A DNA stretch of 60,008 nt from an uncultured Oscillibacter sp. Lineage in GTDB: Bacteria; Bacillota; Clostridia; Oscillospirales; Oscillospiraceae. This document shows positions 25,781 to 33,250 of this stretch, one piece after another (the stretch's first letter is position 1; every line of letters begins with the position of its first letter). A model generated the notes under the pieces. That model was not told where the DNA came from. It did not search any database and saw nothing but the letters and a program-made list of their open reading frames with translations. The translations under genes were made by a program, and so were the position numbers. The stretch covers positions 1 through 60,008 of the forward strand of contig URXS01000002.1 in NCBI GenBank assembly GCA_900551885.1. Direction: 5' to 3'.

Positions 25781-26710
25781 TCAGTCCCGGAACATGGGCG
25801 TAGAGAGATACCGCTCTCCGCTGTCCGGCAGCAATGCCACAATTACCTTGCCCCGGTTTTCTGGCCGCCGGGCCAGCTCCGCCGCAACCCACAGCGCCGC
25901 GCCAGAGGTGATACCCGCCAGCACACCCTCTGTTCGTGCCAGTTCCCGCCCGGCGGCATAGGCGTCAGTCTCTGTGGCCGTCAGGATCTCGTCCACCACG
26001 GAACGGTCCAGGTTTTGCGGCACGAAGTTGGCGCCAATGCCCTGGAGGCCGTGGGGGCCCGCATGGCCCTGAGTCAGCAAGGGGGAAGATGCCGGTTCCA
26101 CGCCCACAATCTGAACCGTGGATTTCTGTGCCTTCAGGTACCGGCCCACACCGCTGATAGTGCCGCCGGTGCCGATGCCCGCCACGAACACATCCACGGC
26201 ACCGTCGGTATCGGTCCAGATCTCCGGCCCCGTGGTGTCGAAATGGGCCGCCGGATTGGCCGGATTATCGAACTGCCCGGCAATGATACTGCCGGGGATG
26301 GACTGCCGCAGTTCCTCCGCTTTTGCCACGGCGCCAGCCATACCTTCCGCGCCCGGCGTGAGTACGATCTCCGCGCCGTAGGCGGCAATGAGGCTGCGCC
26401 GTTCCACACTCATGGTATCTGGCATGGTCAAAATCACCCGGTAGCCTTTGGCGGCTCCCACAGCAGCCAGGCCAATACCGGTATTGCCGGAGGTGGGCTC
26501 GATGATGGTACCGCCGGGAGCCAGACGCCCCTCCGCCTCTGCCTGGGCGACCATCCGGGCCGCCACCCGATCCTTGGCGCTGCCGGCAGGATTCATGCAC
26601 TCCAGTTTGGCGAGGATCGTAGCGGGCAAATCATGGGCGGCGCTGTACCGGCGCAGCTCCAGCAACGGCGTACGGCCAATGAGGCCGGTGACGCTGGTGA
26701 TAATATTCAT
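25781..26710 (-). CDS. cysK: cysteine synthase (O-acetylserine sulfhydrylase)
   Basis: 309 residues, fold-type II PLP enzyme making L-cysteine from O-acetylserine and sulfide. The PLP lysine lies in NPAGSAKDR (about residue 46), the substrate loop TSGNTGIG follows at 73-80, the phosphate cradle GTGGTISG at about 178-185, and SSPLL..GPHGLQGIGANFVP at 213-237 matches the CysK signature rather than cystathionine beta-synthase. Length is normal. A promoter is visible at 26740-26769; GGAGGG is close to the ATG at 26710. It stands alone; no cysE in the window. Confidence 0.95.
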   Translation of the reverse strand: MNIITSVTGLIGRTPLLELRRYSAAHDLPATILAKLECMNPAGSAKDRVAARMVAQAEAEGRLAPGGTIIEPTSGNTGIGLAAVGAAKGYRVILTMPDTMSVERRSLIAAYGAEIVLTPGAEGMAGAVAKAEELRQSIPGSIIAGQFDNPANPAAHFDTTGPEIWTDTDGAVDVFVAGIGTGGTISGVGRYLKAQKSTVQIVGVEPASSPLLTQGHAGPHGLQGIGANFVPQNLDRSVVDEILTATETDAYAAGRELARTEGVLAGITSGAALWVAAELARRPENRGKVIVALLPDSGERYLSTPMFRD

Positions 26711-26739
26711 AGGAGACCCTCCCTGTTCAAGATAGCCAT

Positions 26740-26769
26740 ATCATACACCCACCCGACCATCCACGTCAA
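26740..26769 (-). promoter_or_regulatory. promoter for cysK
   Basis: On the minus strand: TTGACG, 18-base spacer, TATGAT, 30 bases before the start codon. Confidence 0.6.
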
Positions 26770-26862
26770 ACACCGCGGCAGATCAGGGCAAGCGCGCATG
26801 GAAGCATCCGCTTCGGTGGACACCGGGCAATGCCCGGCTTTTGTTTCCTCTTGAAACGTTCG

Positions 26863-27525
26863 TTAGATCTCCAAGGTCTCCCCTGGTTTCAGGACCCTGG
26901 CGGGGAAGCCAGCGGCCTCCGCCGCTGCGGCAAAGGCATCGCCATCCTGGACGATAGGTGGCATCGTGTTGAAGTGCATGGGAATGGTCAGGGCGGGACG
27001 GATCATCTCCACGGCCCGCAGGGCGTCCTCCGGCCCCATGGTGTAGAAATCTCCGATGGGCAGCAGGGCCACGTCCACCTTCTCCGCCGCCAGCAGGGAC
27101 ATATCGCAGGTCAGAGCCGTATCTCCGGCATGATAGATCTTCTTCCCGCCCATCTCAAAAAGGAAGCCACAGGCCAGGCCGCCGGGCACTCCGCTGCCGT
27201 GGATGGCAGGAGTCAGCTTCACCCGGCCAAAGGGCATCTTGCTCCAGCCGCCCAGGTTCCCGGCTACAACAGGGATACCGGCAGGCTCGAAAACAGCATG
27301 GGCCAGTTCCACCGGACAGCAGACCTGAGCGCCGGTGCGGCGAGCAATGTCTACCGCGTCCCCCACATGGTCCCCATGGCCGTGGGTGACGAAGATCATA
27401 TCCGTCTCCACCTGATCGGCGGAGACCGCCGCCAGAGGATTCCCGGTCAGATAGGGGTCTACCAGAGCCTTGTGTGCGCCGTCATCCAGCAGGAAGCAGG
27501 CGTGTCCCAAAAATTGAAGATTCAT
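26863..27525 (-). CDS. UPF0173 metal-dependent hydrolase (MBL fold)
   Basis: 220-residue metallo-beta-lactamase-fold hydrolase of the UPF0173 family. The dinuclear metal motif THGHGDHVGD is at about 47-56, with further ligands in HAGDTALTCD (about 132) and the terminal MHFNTMP (about 183). The substrate is unknown. Two ATGs, at 27534 and 27525, are possible. The second gives MNLQFLGHACF, the family N-terminus, and sits 11 bases after GGAG, while the first is only two bases from it; I chose 27525. It is the last gene of a run of minus-strand genes beginning at yaaA. Confidence 0.88.
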   Translation of the reverse strand: MNLQFLGHACFLLDDGAHKALVDPYLTGNPLAAVSADQVETDMIFVTHGHGDHVGDAVDIARRTGAQVCCPVELAHAVFEPAGIPVVAGNLGGWSKMPFGRVKLTPAIHGSGVPGGLACGFLFEMGGKKIYHAGDTALTCDMSLLAAEKVDVALLPIGDFYTMGPEDALRAVEMIRPALTIPMHFNTMPPIVQDGDAFAAAAEAAGFPARVLKPGETLEI

Positions 27526-27561
27526 GGATTTCATCTCTCCTCTCGTTTTTATGCAGCCGGG

Positions 27562-28596
27562 TCAGGGCGTCACAGCCACTTTGATGACGCCGTCCCGGCG
27601 ATTTTCAAACAGTTCGTAGGCCGCCTCGATGTCCTTCAGCGGATAGGTGTGGGTGATCAGAGCCGTGGTGTCCAGCCGTCCGGCAGCGATCAGGTCCAGA
27701 ATTTCTCCGCAATGGCAGCCGTCCACGCCACCGGTCTTGAAAGTCAGGTTTTTGCCGTACATCTCCGGCAGGGGCAGTGTCTGGGCGTGGTCATACAGGG
27801 CCACGACCACCACCACGGCATTGGGCCGGGCGCACTGCCAGGCCAGACGGAAGGTTTCCTCCCCACCGGCCACCTCCAGCACCGCGTCGGCACCGCCGTG
27901 GGCGCTGAGGGCCCGGACAGTGGTCTCCACCTCCTTCGGTCCCACCGCCGTCACGCCGGGATAATGAGCCTCCACAAAGGCCCGGCGGGCAGGGTCCCGC
28001 TCGCAGACCACCACCTGCCCCGGCGCCTTCAGCAGCACGCACTGAAGTGTGCAGAGGCCCGTGGGACCGGCCCCCAGAATCAGCACCGTATCCCCCGGCG
28101 TGATCTCTGCGATGTCCGCCGCCCAATAGCCGGTGGCCAGGATGTCCCCCACAAACAGGGCCTGGGCGTCGGTGACACCGTCGGGAATTTTTGTCAATCC
28201 CTGGTCGGCATAGGGTACCCGTACGTACTCCGCCTGCCCGCCGTCGATGCGGCAGCCCAGCGCCCAGCCGCCGTTGGGATCTGTACAGTTATTGACCCAG
28301 CCGTGGCGGCAGAAGAAGCACGTTCCGCAGAAGGTCTCCACATTCACCGCCACCCGGTCTCCGGGCCGCAGATTTCTTACGGCAGAGCCGACCTCCTCCA
28401 CCACGCCCACCATCTCGTGGCCCACGGTGATACCGGGCACCGCCCGGGGCACAGAGCCGTGCAGAATGTGCAGGTCGCTGGTACAGATACTAGCCAGGGT
28501 CACCCGCACCAGGGCGTCCCGGTCTTCCAGCAGAACCGGCTTGGGTTTTTCCAGCAGGGCGAAGCGCCCCTTCTCCACATACGTATACGCCAGCAT
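27562..28596 (-). CDS. zinc-dependent alcohol dehydrogenase family protein
   Basis: 344 residues, medium-chain dehydrogenase/reductase. Catalytic zinc ligands are in ICTSDLH (about residue 37) and GHEMVG (about 60). The structural zinc lobe CGTCFFCRHGWVNNC (about 90-104) has all four cysteines, and the nucleotide loop GAGPTGLC (about 173-180) is of Rossmann type. It oxidises a secondary alcohol or polyol with NAD(P); the layout resembles threonine/sorbitol/butanediol dehydrogenases, and the substrate is undetermined. The start at 28596 has AGGAGG eight bases upstream; an in-frame ATG at 28644 lacks one. It precedes the UPF0173 gene by 36 bases. Confidence 0.88.
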   Translation of the reverse strand: MLAYTYVEKGRFALLEKPKPVLLEDRDALVRVTLASICTSDLHILHGSVPRAVPGITVGHEMVGVVEEVGSAVRNLRPGDRVAVNVETFCGTCFFCRHGWVNNCTDPNGGWALGCRIDGGQAEYVRVPYADQGLTKIPDGVTDAQALFVGDILATGYWAADIAEITPGDTVLILGAGPTGLCTLQCVLLKAPGQVVVCERDPARRAFVEAHYPGVTAVGPKEVETTVRALSAHGGADAVLEVAGGEETFRLAWQCARPNAVVVVVALYDHAQTLPLPEMYGKNLTFKTGGVDGCHCGEILDLIAAGRLDTTALITHTYPLKDIEAAYELFENRRDGVIKVAVTP

Positions 28597-28640
28597 GTCC
28601 GGCGCCTCCTGTCTCTTATGATTGATGGTTTTTCCGCCGG

Positions 28641-28970
28641 TCACAGCCCCGTCCCTAGCAGGGGAATCACGTTGATGACCGGTTCCTCATAGGGGTGTAC
28701 CCGCTTCACCGCCGCCACAATTTCCGCCGCCCGGTCCAGGCGGCAGGTGACCTCCACCTTCAGCTCCGGCTCCCGGCTCAGCTCACCCTCCCGGCCAAGA
28801 TAAGGCTCCGCCCCCGGCAATGGACGCCAGCAGCCCGTGACGGGGCTGTAGGAAAAGCACCCGTCGTATTTGCCGATGTGACCGGCATCCACCGCCCGCA
28901 GGGCCTCCGCCAAAATCTCCAGGTGGCTCTCCGGGATGAAGATTTCCAGCTTGCAGTAGGTCACATCCAT
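28641..28970 (-). CDS. YqfO/Nif3 insert-domain-like (PII/CutA-fold) protein
   Basis: 109 residues, cytosolic. It matches the stand-alone form of the domain inserted in Nif3/YqfO proteins: KLEIFIPESHLEILAEALRAVDAGHIGKYDGCFSYSPVTGCWRPLPGA (read in parts, residues about 7-54) and the ending VHPYEEPVINVIPL. That domain has a PII/CutA-like ferredoxin fold and forms trimers; its ligand is not firmly known. The start codon overlaps the stop of the upstream gene as TAATG, so it is translationally coupled to the small acidic protein. Confidence 0.78.
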   Translation of the reverse strand: MDVTYCKLEIFIPESHLEILAEALRAVDAGHIGKYDGCFSYSPVTGCWRPLPGAEPYLGREGELSREPELKVEVTCRLDRAAEIVAAVKRVHPYEEPVINVIPLLGTGL

Positions 28971-29194
28971 TACGGCTCCCCCAACTCCTCCAGCCGGTCC
29001 ATCAGATCGTCCGCCTGGTCCTCCAGTTCCTCATGGCGGTCACCCCAGGCCTCGTACGCCTCACTGGCCATATCCTCGGGCTCCTCCAGGTCCAGTGCGG
29101 CAATCTCCTGCCGCACCCGCTCCAGCTCCGCCAACAGCACCTGCCGTTCCTCCCCGTTGGGGGAGGGAAACTCCACAACTCGGCCCACAGCCAC
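28970..29194 (-). CDS. small acidic coiled-coil hypothetical protein
   Basis: 74 residues, strongly acidic, with heptad-like leucine spacing (VLLAELERVRQEIAALDLEEPED; HEELEDQADDLMDRLEELGEP). No domain recognised. The start codon is GTG, preceded by GAGGAGGGGA, which supports real translation. It overlaps the YqfO-like gene and sits behind its own promoter (29223-29250), so it may be a small partner or cap for that protein. Confidence 0.6.
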   Translation of the reverse strand: MAVGRVVEFPSPNGEERQVLLAELERVRQEIAALDLEEPEDMASEAYEAWGDRHEELEDQADDLMDRLEELGEP

Positions 29195-29222
29195 TCCCCT
29201 CCTCTTTCTTCATTCTGCGTCT

Positions 29223-29250
29223 ATTGTACCAGATCCGTCTTCGTTTACAA
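29223..29250 (-). promoter_or_regulatory. promoter for the small acidic protein / YqfO-like / ADH run
   Basis: On the minus strand: TTGTAA, 16-base spacer, TACAAT, 28 bases before the GTG start. Confidence 0.55.
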
Positions 29251-29254
29251 CAAG

Positions 29255-29650
29255 TCACCGCTTGCTCTCAGCGAAATCCCAGGCCTCCCGGAACCATCCC
29301 AGCAGTTCCTCGTCGATCTGGCTCTCCTCCGTCAGCAGCAGGTGGTGGGTCCAGCGGCCGGGGTACGGTTCCACTACTACGGCCACCCTGGGTGTATCTA
29401 GCCGCCGGCCCAAACCCAAGGTCACCACCAGGCAGTGCTCCGGCCAGTCCTTCCGCCGCCGGACCGGCAGAGATGCGGCGCCATAAAGGTGCCGGCCGTA
29501 AAAGCTGATCTGGCTCTTCTGGACCCGGACGGAACCCGCTGGGAAAAGGACCTCCAACCGGCGGAACAGCGCCTGATACAGCGCCAGCTCCAAAGGCTTT
29601 CCCTCAAAAAATATCAGTACATCAGAAAAATAGTGCTCCGAAGTGTTCAT
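29255..29650 (-). CDS. DUF5655-like protein
   Basis: 131 residues, cytosolic. The pattern YFSDVLIFFEGKPLELALYQALFRRLE, VRVQKSQISFYGRHLYGAASLPVRRRKDWPEHCLVVTLGL and the ending SQIDEELLGWFREAWDFAESK (read in parts) fits DUF5655, a domain related to predicted transport or DNA-associated proteins but without known function. The ATG overlaps the yaaA stop as ATGA, with AGGTGGGG as ribosome binding site. The longer open frame to 29815 is a shadow of yaaA. Co-transcribed with yaaA. Confidence 0.7.
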   Translation of the reverse strand: MNTSEHYFSDVLIFFEGKPLELALYQALFRRLEVLFPAGSVRVQKSQISFYGRHLYGAASLPVRRRKDWPEHCLVVTLGLGRRLDTPRVAVVVEPYPGRWTHHLLLTEESQIDEELLGWFREAWDFAESKR

Positions 29651-30411
29651 TTCCCCACCTCTTTGTTGGTCTCCCGCAGAAACACCAACCGATCTGCTGA
29701 AGACCGGGCCGGGTCGTACTGATAGCCCAGGGCAGAAAAAGAGGGCAGTTCCTCCGGCTCTGTTACCTGTCGTTGAGCCATCCAGCGGACCATTTCTCCC
29801 CGGGCCATTTTGCATAAGGTCCCCTTCTCTACTACCCGGCTCTCTTTCAGTTCTCCGAACACGCAGGTCACTACCCGCGTTTCCGGTGGCAGGTAGGGCA
29901 GTACCGCCCGGCTGTACTCCCTGGAGGCCAGGTCCACCACCGTGTCCGTCTCCGCCGCCAAAGCCGCCCCCAGGCGGCTACCCCAAAAGCTGTAGAGGTC
30001 CCGGTGGCCATCCACCGCCAGCCGGGCCTGCATCTCCAGCCGGTAGGGCGTCACGGCATCAAAGGGCCGCAGCAGTCCGTAAAAACCTGAGACGATCCGC
30101 AGATGCTCCGCCACATAGCGCAGGGGCTCCTCCTCCAGCACGCCGGGAGCCAGGTAGCGGTACTGGATACCCTCGTAGGCCAGCAGGGCCGGGGTCTGTG
30201 CCCGGCGCAGGTCCATGTTGGCCAGCCGCTCCACATTGAGCGTGGCAATGACCTCATTGCAGCCCCACAGCTTCTTCAATTCCCCCGGTGTCAGGGTCCG
30301 CAGGGCAACAAGCAGCCGCTCCGCCTCCTCCAGAAACCGGGGCAAGCCCGCTGGGGCAAATGTATCCGAATCCTCCACCATTTTCTTGGCGGGGGAAATG
30401 ATGATCCGCAC
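29647..30411 (-). CDS. yaaA: peroxide stress protein YaaA
   Basis: 254 residues, YaaA/DUF328 family, linked in E. coli to limiting free iron and DNA damage during peroxide stress. Diagnostic blocks are RIIISPAKKM at the N-terminus, ALLAYEGIQYRYL (about 76-88), RIVSGFYGLLRPFDAVTPYRLEM (about 105-127, read in parts) and GYQYDPARSSADRLVFLRE near the C-terminus. The start is GTG at 30411, with AGGAGG eight bases upstream; the frame continues to 30492 without a site. Its promoter 30439-30467 faces away from the DUF1835 gene. Confidence 0.92.
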   Translation of the reverse strand: MRIIISPAKKMVEDSDTFAPAGLPRFLEEAERLLVALRTLTPGELKKLWGCNEVIATLNVERLANMDLRRAQTPALLAYEGIQYRYLAPGVLEEEPLRYVAEHLRIVSGFYGLLRPFDAVTPYRLEMQARLAVDGHRDLYSFWGSRLGAALAAETDTVVDLASREYSRAVLPYLPPETRVVTCVFGELKESRVVEKGTLCKMARGEMVRWMAQRQVTEPEELPSFSALGYQYDPARSSADRLVFLRETNKEVGK

Positions 30412-30438
30412 CGGCGCCGCCTCCTCTCTCTTCTTCAA

Positions 30439-30467
30439 ATGATACCCCATCCCCTGCCTGCCGTCAA
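30439..30467 (-). promoter_or_regulatory. promoter for yaaA
   Basis: On the minus strand: TTGACG, 17-base spacer, TATCAT, 28 bases before the GTG start. Confidence 0.65.
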
Positions 30468-30478
30468 CGGCGGGCCTC

Positions 30479-30507
30479 TTGCGGCCAAACAATCCCCGTG
30501 GTAAGAT
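30479..30507 (+). promoter_or_regulatory. promoter for the DUF1835 gene
   Basis: TTGCGG (30479-30484), 17-base spacer, TAAGAT (30502-30507), divergent to the yaaA promoter. Confidence 0.5.
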
Positions 30508-30541
30508 GGGGCCAATAACATTTTCAGGAGGAGGCAGGACG

Positions 30542-31510
30542 ATGCTGGAGATTGCGTTCAGTGAGAGCGCCCAGGGTGGCCTGCGGCTGGCTCAGCGCAG
30601 CACCCCTGAAGCCGTCACAGGGATTGTGGTAACCCATGAGGACGGCTCCCGGCCCACCCGGTCGGAGCTGCGGGCTGTCCGGCGGCAGGCGGAGCAGGAG
30701 GCCCGGAAGCGGCAGATGGAGGCCATCCCCCTGGGCGGCAGTGCCGGGGACGTGTACGGCTTTCCCCTGTGCCTCAGCGTGGGCCCCATTGCCGGAGAGG
30801 CACTGGGCCCGGAGCGGAAGGCCGCCCTGACCCGGCTCTATGGAGCAGCATCCCACCAGGGAGCGGCAGAGGCGGAGAATCAAATGAACCGCACTGTCGA
30901 GCAATTCCGCTCGCTCCTGGGACGACTGGAACAGAGAGAGGCAGTCCGTGTGTGGTACAGCGACCAGCCCGACGAACGGTGCGGCCTCAGTTGGTTCTGC
31001 TGGGAGCTCCAGCGTCGTGGCGTTCAGGTACCGGTCCATCTGGTGGCCCTGCCGCGGTGGGAGGAGCGAACGGACGGCACCCTGATCCGCTGTAACAGTT
31101 GGGGGGAGATGGAACCCGGGCGATACGGCACCTTCCTTTCCACCCAGCAGGAGGCCAGTCCCGCCCTGCGGGCTGCCCTGGCCCAGGAGTGGGAACTGCT
31201 GCGGCGGGAGAATGGGCCTGTGCGGGCAGTGGTGAACGGCTGGCTGCGCACGGTACCGGAGGATTTTTACGACCCCTTCCTCCGCCGGGAGCTGGCAGCC
31301 CAGCCGGAGGAATTCCACCAGGCTCACGTCATCGGCGCTGTGCTGGGCCGGTATCTCCCGGGGATCTCCGACTGCTGGCTGGCGCTTCGGATGGAGGCTA
31401 TGCTGCAAAATGGCGAGCTGGAGGCAGCGACGAAAGCCCCCGAGGATGGCCCTGCCTATCACCGCCGCCTGCGGAAAACCGCGTCCTTCCATGAAGCAAA
31501 ATATTTTTAA
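30542..31510 (+). CDS. DUF1835/DUF3658 domain protein
   Basis: 322 residues, cytosolic. The N-terminal part (MLEIAFSESAQGGLRLA, FPLCLSVGPI) matches DUF1835, and the C-terminal part (MEPGRYGTFL..; DFYDPFLRRELAAQP..FHQAHVIGAVLG) matches DUF3658, the usual pairing. The WYSDQPDERCGLSWFCWEL segment (about 140-158) is the conserved core. No function is known for the family. AGGAGGAGGCAGGACG precedes the ATG. Monocistronic. Confidence 0.82.
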   Translation: MLEIAFSESAQGGLRLAQRSTPEAVTGIVVTHEDGSRPTRSELRAVRRQAEQEARKRQMEAIPLGGSAGDVYGFPLCLSVGPIAGEALGPERKAALTRLYGAASHQGAAEAENQMNRTVEQFRSLLGRLEQREAVRVWYSDQPDERCGLSWFCWELQRRGVQVPVHLVALPRWEERTDGTLIRCNSWGEMEPGRYGTFLSTQQEASPALRAALAQEWELLRRENGPVRAVVNGWLRTVPEDFYDPFLRRELAAQPEEFHQAHVIGAVLGRYLPGISDCWLALRMEAMLQNGELEAATKAPEDGPAYHRRLRKTASFHEAKYF

Positions 31511-31527
31511 AAAAATTTTTCCAGATT

Positions 31528-31556
31528 TGAACGGAAACGTTCTCCCCAGTCGTATT
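31528..31556 (+). promoter_or_regulatory. candidate ECF-sigma promoter upstream of the 31607 gene
   Basis: TGAACG (31528-31533), 17-base spacer, CGTATT (31551-31556), resembling the TGAAAC-N16/17-CGTA pattern used by SigW-type ECF factors. No sigma-A promoter is evident. If real, the sigma factor encoded 330 bases downstream would drive its own operon. Confidence 0.5.
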
Positions 31557-31557
31557 G

Positions 31558-31585
31558 TCTGTGAGGCCCATTCGAGCCTCACAGA
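31558..31585 (+). other. 5'-leader hairpin of the ECF operon
   Basis: TCTGTGAGGC (31558-31567), eight-base loop, GCCTCACAGA (31576-31585): a perfect ten-base stem directly after the candidate -10 and before the AGGAGG of the 31607 gene. No T tract follows, so it is not a terminator; it may set mRNA stability or translation. Confidence 0.5.
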
Positions 31586-31606
31586 ACGCAACAGGAGGAA
31601 TCTCAC

Positions 31607-31861
31607 ATGAAAAAAATCTGGATGGGACTGGCTGCCGTGGTGCTGGTCATGACTCTGGGCGTCACCGGCGCCTTGGCGGCAGGCCGTCATGGTCAGGGCC
31701 TTCGCTATACTGACGCCAACCGCGACGGCATCTGCGACTATTACGGCACCGGCTGCGGTGCGGGCTTCGTGGACGCCGATGGCGACGGCGTCTGCGACCA
31801 CTACGGCACGGGCCTGGGAGGCCACCACGGCAGTGGCCACGGAGGCTGCTGGAACAGATAA
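31607..31861 (+). CDS. small secreted protein with two DxDxDG calcium-binding-like loops
   Basis: 84 residues. A signal peptide (about 1-25, ending ALAA) precedes a mature part of two near-identical repeats, DANRDGICDYYGTG (about 36-49) and DADGDGVCDHYGTG (about 56-69), each with an EF-hand/dockerin/thrombospondin-3-like DxDxDG loop and a cysteine. A Gly/His-rich tail (GLGGHHGSGHGGCWNR) could bind metal. AGGAGG lies upstream. It is the first gene of a three-gene operon with an ECF sigma factor and an RsgI-like anti-sigma factor, and may be the exported target or sensor accessory of that system. Function inferred only. Confidence 0.75.
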   Translation: MKKIWMGLAAVVLVMTLGVTGALAAGRHGQGLRYTDANRDGICDYYGTGCGAGFVDADGDGVCDHYGTGLGGHHGSGHGGCWNR

Positions 31862-31881
31862 CAGGAAATGAGGGGCATTCC

Positions 31882-32364
31882 ATGCGGAGCGAACAGGAGG
31901 CGGTCAGGGCCATGGACCAGTACGCCGACACCGTCCGGCGTCTGTGCATGATCCATCTGAAAAACCACGCCGACACGGAGGACATCTTCCAGACGGTGTT
32001 CATGAAGTATGTCCTCAGCTCCACGGTCTTCACATCGGAGGAGCATGAGCGGGCCTGGTTCATCCGTGTGACCCTCAACGCCTGCCGGGATCTGCTCAAG
32101 AGCTTTTTCCACAGCCGCACGGTGCCCCTGGAGTCGCTGGCTCCCGTGCCAGCCGACCTTCCGCCGGACCATCGGGAAGTGCTGGAGGCGGTACTGGCCC
32201 TGCCGGAGGCCTGCCGGGACGTGGTTTACCTCCACTACTATGAGGGCTACACCGCTCCGGAGATCGGCCGTCTGCTGGGCAAAAACGTCAACACCGTTTA
32301 CACGCTTCTGAACCGCTCCCGAGAGATGCTGCGAAAAACGCTGGGAGGTGACGGAAATGGATGA
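31882..32364 (+). CDS. ECF RNA polymerase sigma factor
   Basis: 160 residues. Region 2 is seen in YADTVRRLCMIHLKNHADTEDIFQTVFMKYV (about 14-44, read in parts) and region 4 in LPEACRDVVYLHYYEGYTAPEIGRLLGKNVNTVYTLLNRSREML (about 110-153, read in parts) with its helix-turn-helix. There is no region 1 or 3, as in group IV (ECF) factors. Start at 31882 after GAGGGGC. The anti-sigma gene overlaps its last eight bases, so both are made in a fixed ratio. Likely autoregulated from the promoter at 31528-31556. Confidence 0.93.
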   Translation: MRSEQEAVRAMDQYADTVRRLCMIHLKNHADTEDIFQTVFMKYVLSSTVFTSEEHERAWFIRVTLNACRDLLKSFFHSRTVPLESLAPVPADLPPDHREVLEAVLALPEACRDVVYLHYYEGYTAPEIGRLLGKNVNTVYTLLNRSREMLRKTLGGDGNG

Positions 32365-33124
32365 GCGCCTGCGGGAATCCTTCGCCCAGGTGCGGGCGGA
32401 GGAGGAACTGAAAGAGCGCACCCTGGCCTATCTGGCACAAAGCACGAGCAACTGGCAGGCAGCCCCCACCTCTCAACGCCGCTTCCGGCCTCTGGCTACA
32501 ATGGCAGCCTGCGCGGCGTGTCTGCTGATGGCTCTGGGAAGTCTCTGGCTGTACTTCACTCCTGCAGCCTATATCAGCGTGGACGTGAATCCCTCCCTGG
32601 AACTGACGGTGAACCGTTTCGACCGGGTGATTTCCGTCACCGGTCTGAACAGTGACGGCGACGCCCTGGCCCAGACGCTGGATGTGCGGTTTCTGAACTA
32701 CACCCAGGCCCTGGAACAGGTGCTGGACAGCGAACCCATCGTCCAATATCTTGCCCGGGATGAAATGCTGTCCATCACGGTGGCGGGAAATGACGAGGCC
32801 CGAACGGAGGAAATGCTCTCCCAGGTCTCCGCCTGTGCGGCTGGACGGGGAAACACCTACTGCCATGCCTCTGATCTCCAGACGGCGGCTGAAGCCCACG
32901 ACTATGGCCTTTCCTGCGGCAAATACCAAATGCTGCTGGAGCTCCAGACCCTGGACCCCTCCCTGACAGCAGAGGATATACAGGACATGACCATGCGGGA
33001 ACTGTGGGATCTGCTGGAGCAACTGTCGGGGAGCGTGCCCTCCGGTCAGTCTGACGGACAAGTGCAAACCGGCAACGGGCAGGGACAGGCCGCTGGACAT
33101 GGACACGGGCACCACAGAGCGTGA
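32357..33124 (+). CDS. RsgI-like transmembrane anti-sigma factor
   Basis: 255 residues. The short cytoplasmic N-terminus is followed by one membrane helix (about 48-68, ATMAACAACLLMALGSLWLYF). An outer domain then opens with the RsgI signature AYISVDVNPSLELTVNRFDRVI (about 69-90, read in parts) and ends in a Gly/His-rich tail (GQGQAAGHGHGHHRA) like that of the 31607 protein. It should hold the ECF factor at the membrane until a wall or surface signal is sensed. I chose the ATG at 32357 (GGAGG eight bases upstream) over the GTG at 32348. No carbohydrate-binding module is attached, unlike cellulosome RsgI proteins. Confidence 0.82.
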   Translation: MDERLRESFAQVRAEEELKERTLAYLAQSTSNWQAAPTSQRRFRPLATMAACAACLLMALGSLWLYFTPAAYISVDVNPSLELTVNRFDRVISVTGLNSDGDALAQTLDVRFLNYTQALEQVLDSEPIVQYLARDEMLSITVAGNDEARTEEMLSQVSACAAGRGNTYCHASDLQTAAEAHDYGLSCGKYQMLLELQTLDPSLTAEDIQDMTMRELWDLLEQLSGSVPSGQSDGQVQTGNGQGQAAGHGHGHHRA

Positions 33125-33198
33125 GAAAAGGGAATCACAGCGATTCACAGGATCGTTTGCTGATTCGCCGCAATGGCAGGGTCTGTTTTTAACGCAAA

Positions 33199-33229
33199 AA
33201 AGGGGGAACGGCATAGCCGTTCCCCCTTT
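33199..33229. terminator. bidirectional intrinsic terminator
   Basis: AAAGGGGGAACGGC / GCCGTTCCCCCTTT with an ATA loop. Serves the sigma/anti-sigma operon (+) and the SLH gene (-). Confidence 0.85.
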
Positions 33230-33250
33230 CACATCATAATGGTGGGAAGT

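Noticed and set aside
26823..26845. Hairpin CCGGGCAATGCCCGG followed by CTTTTG as a plus-strand terminator
   Set aside because: No plus-strand gene lies upstream, and the minus-strand side has no T tract; function unclear, so not annotated.
32348..32356. GTG start for the anti-sigma gene nine bases upstream of the chosen ATG
   Set aside because: The GGAGG element is only one base from the GTG but correctly spaced from the ATG at 32357.
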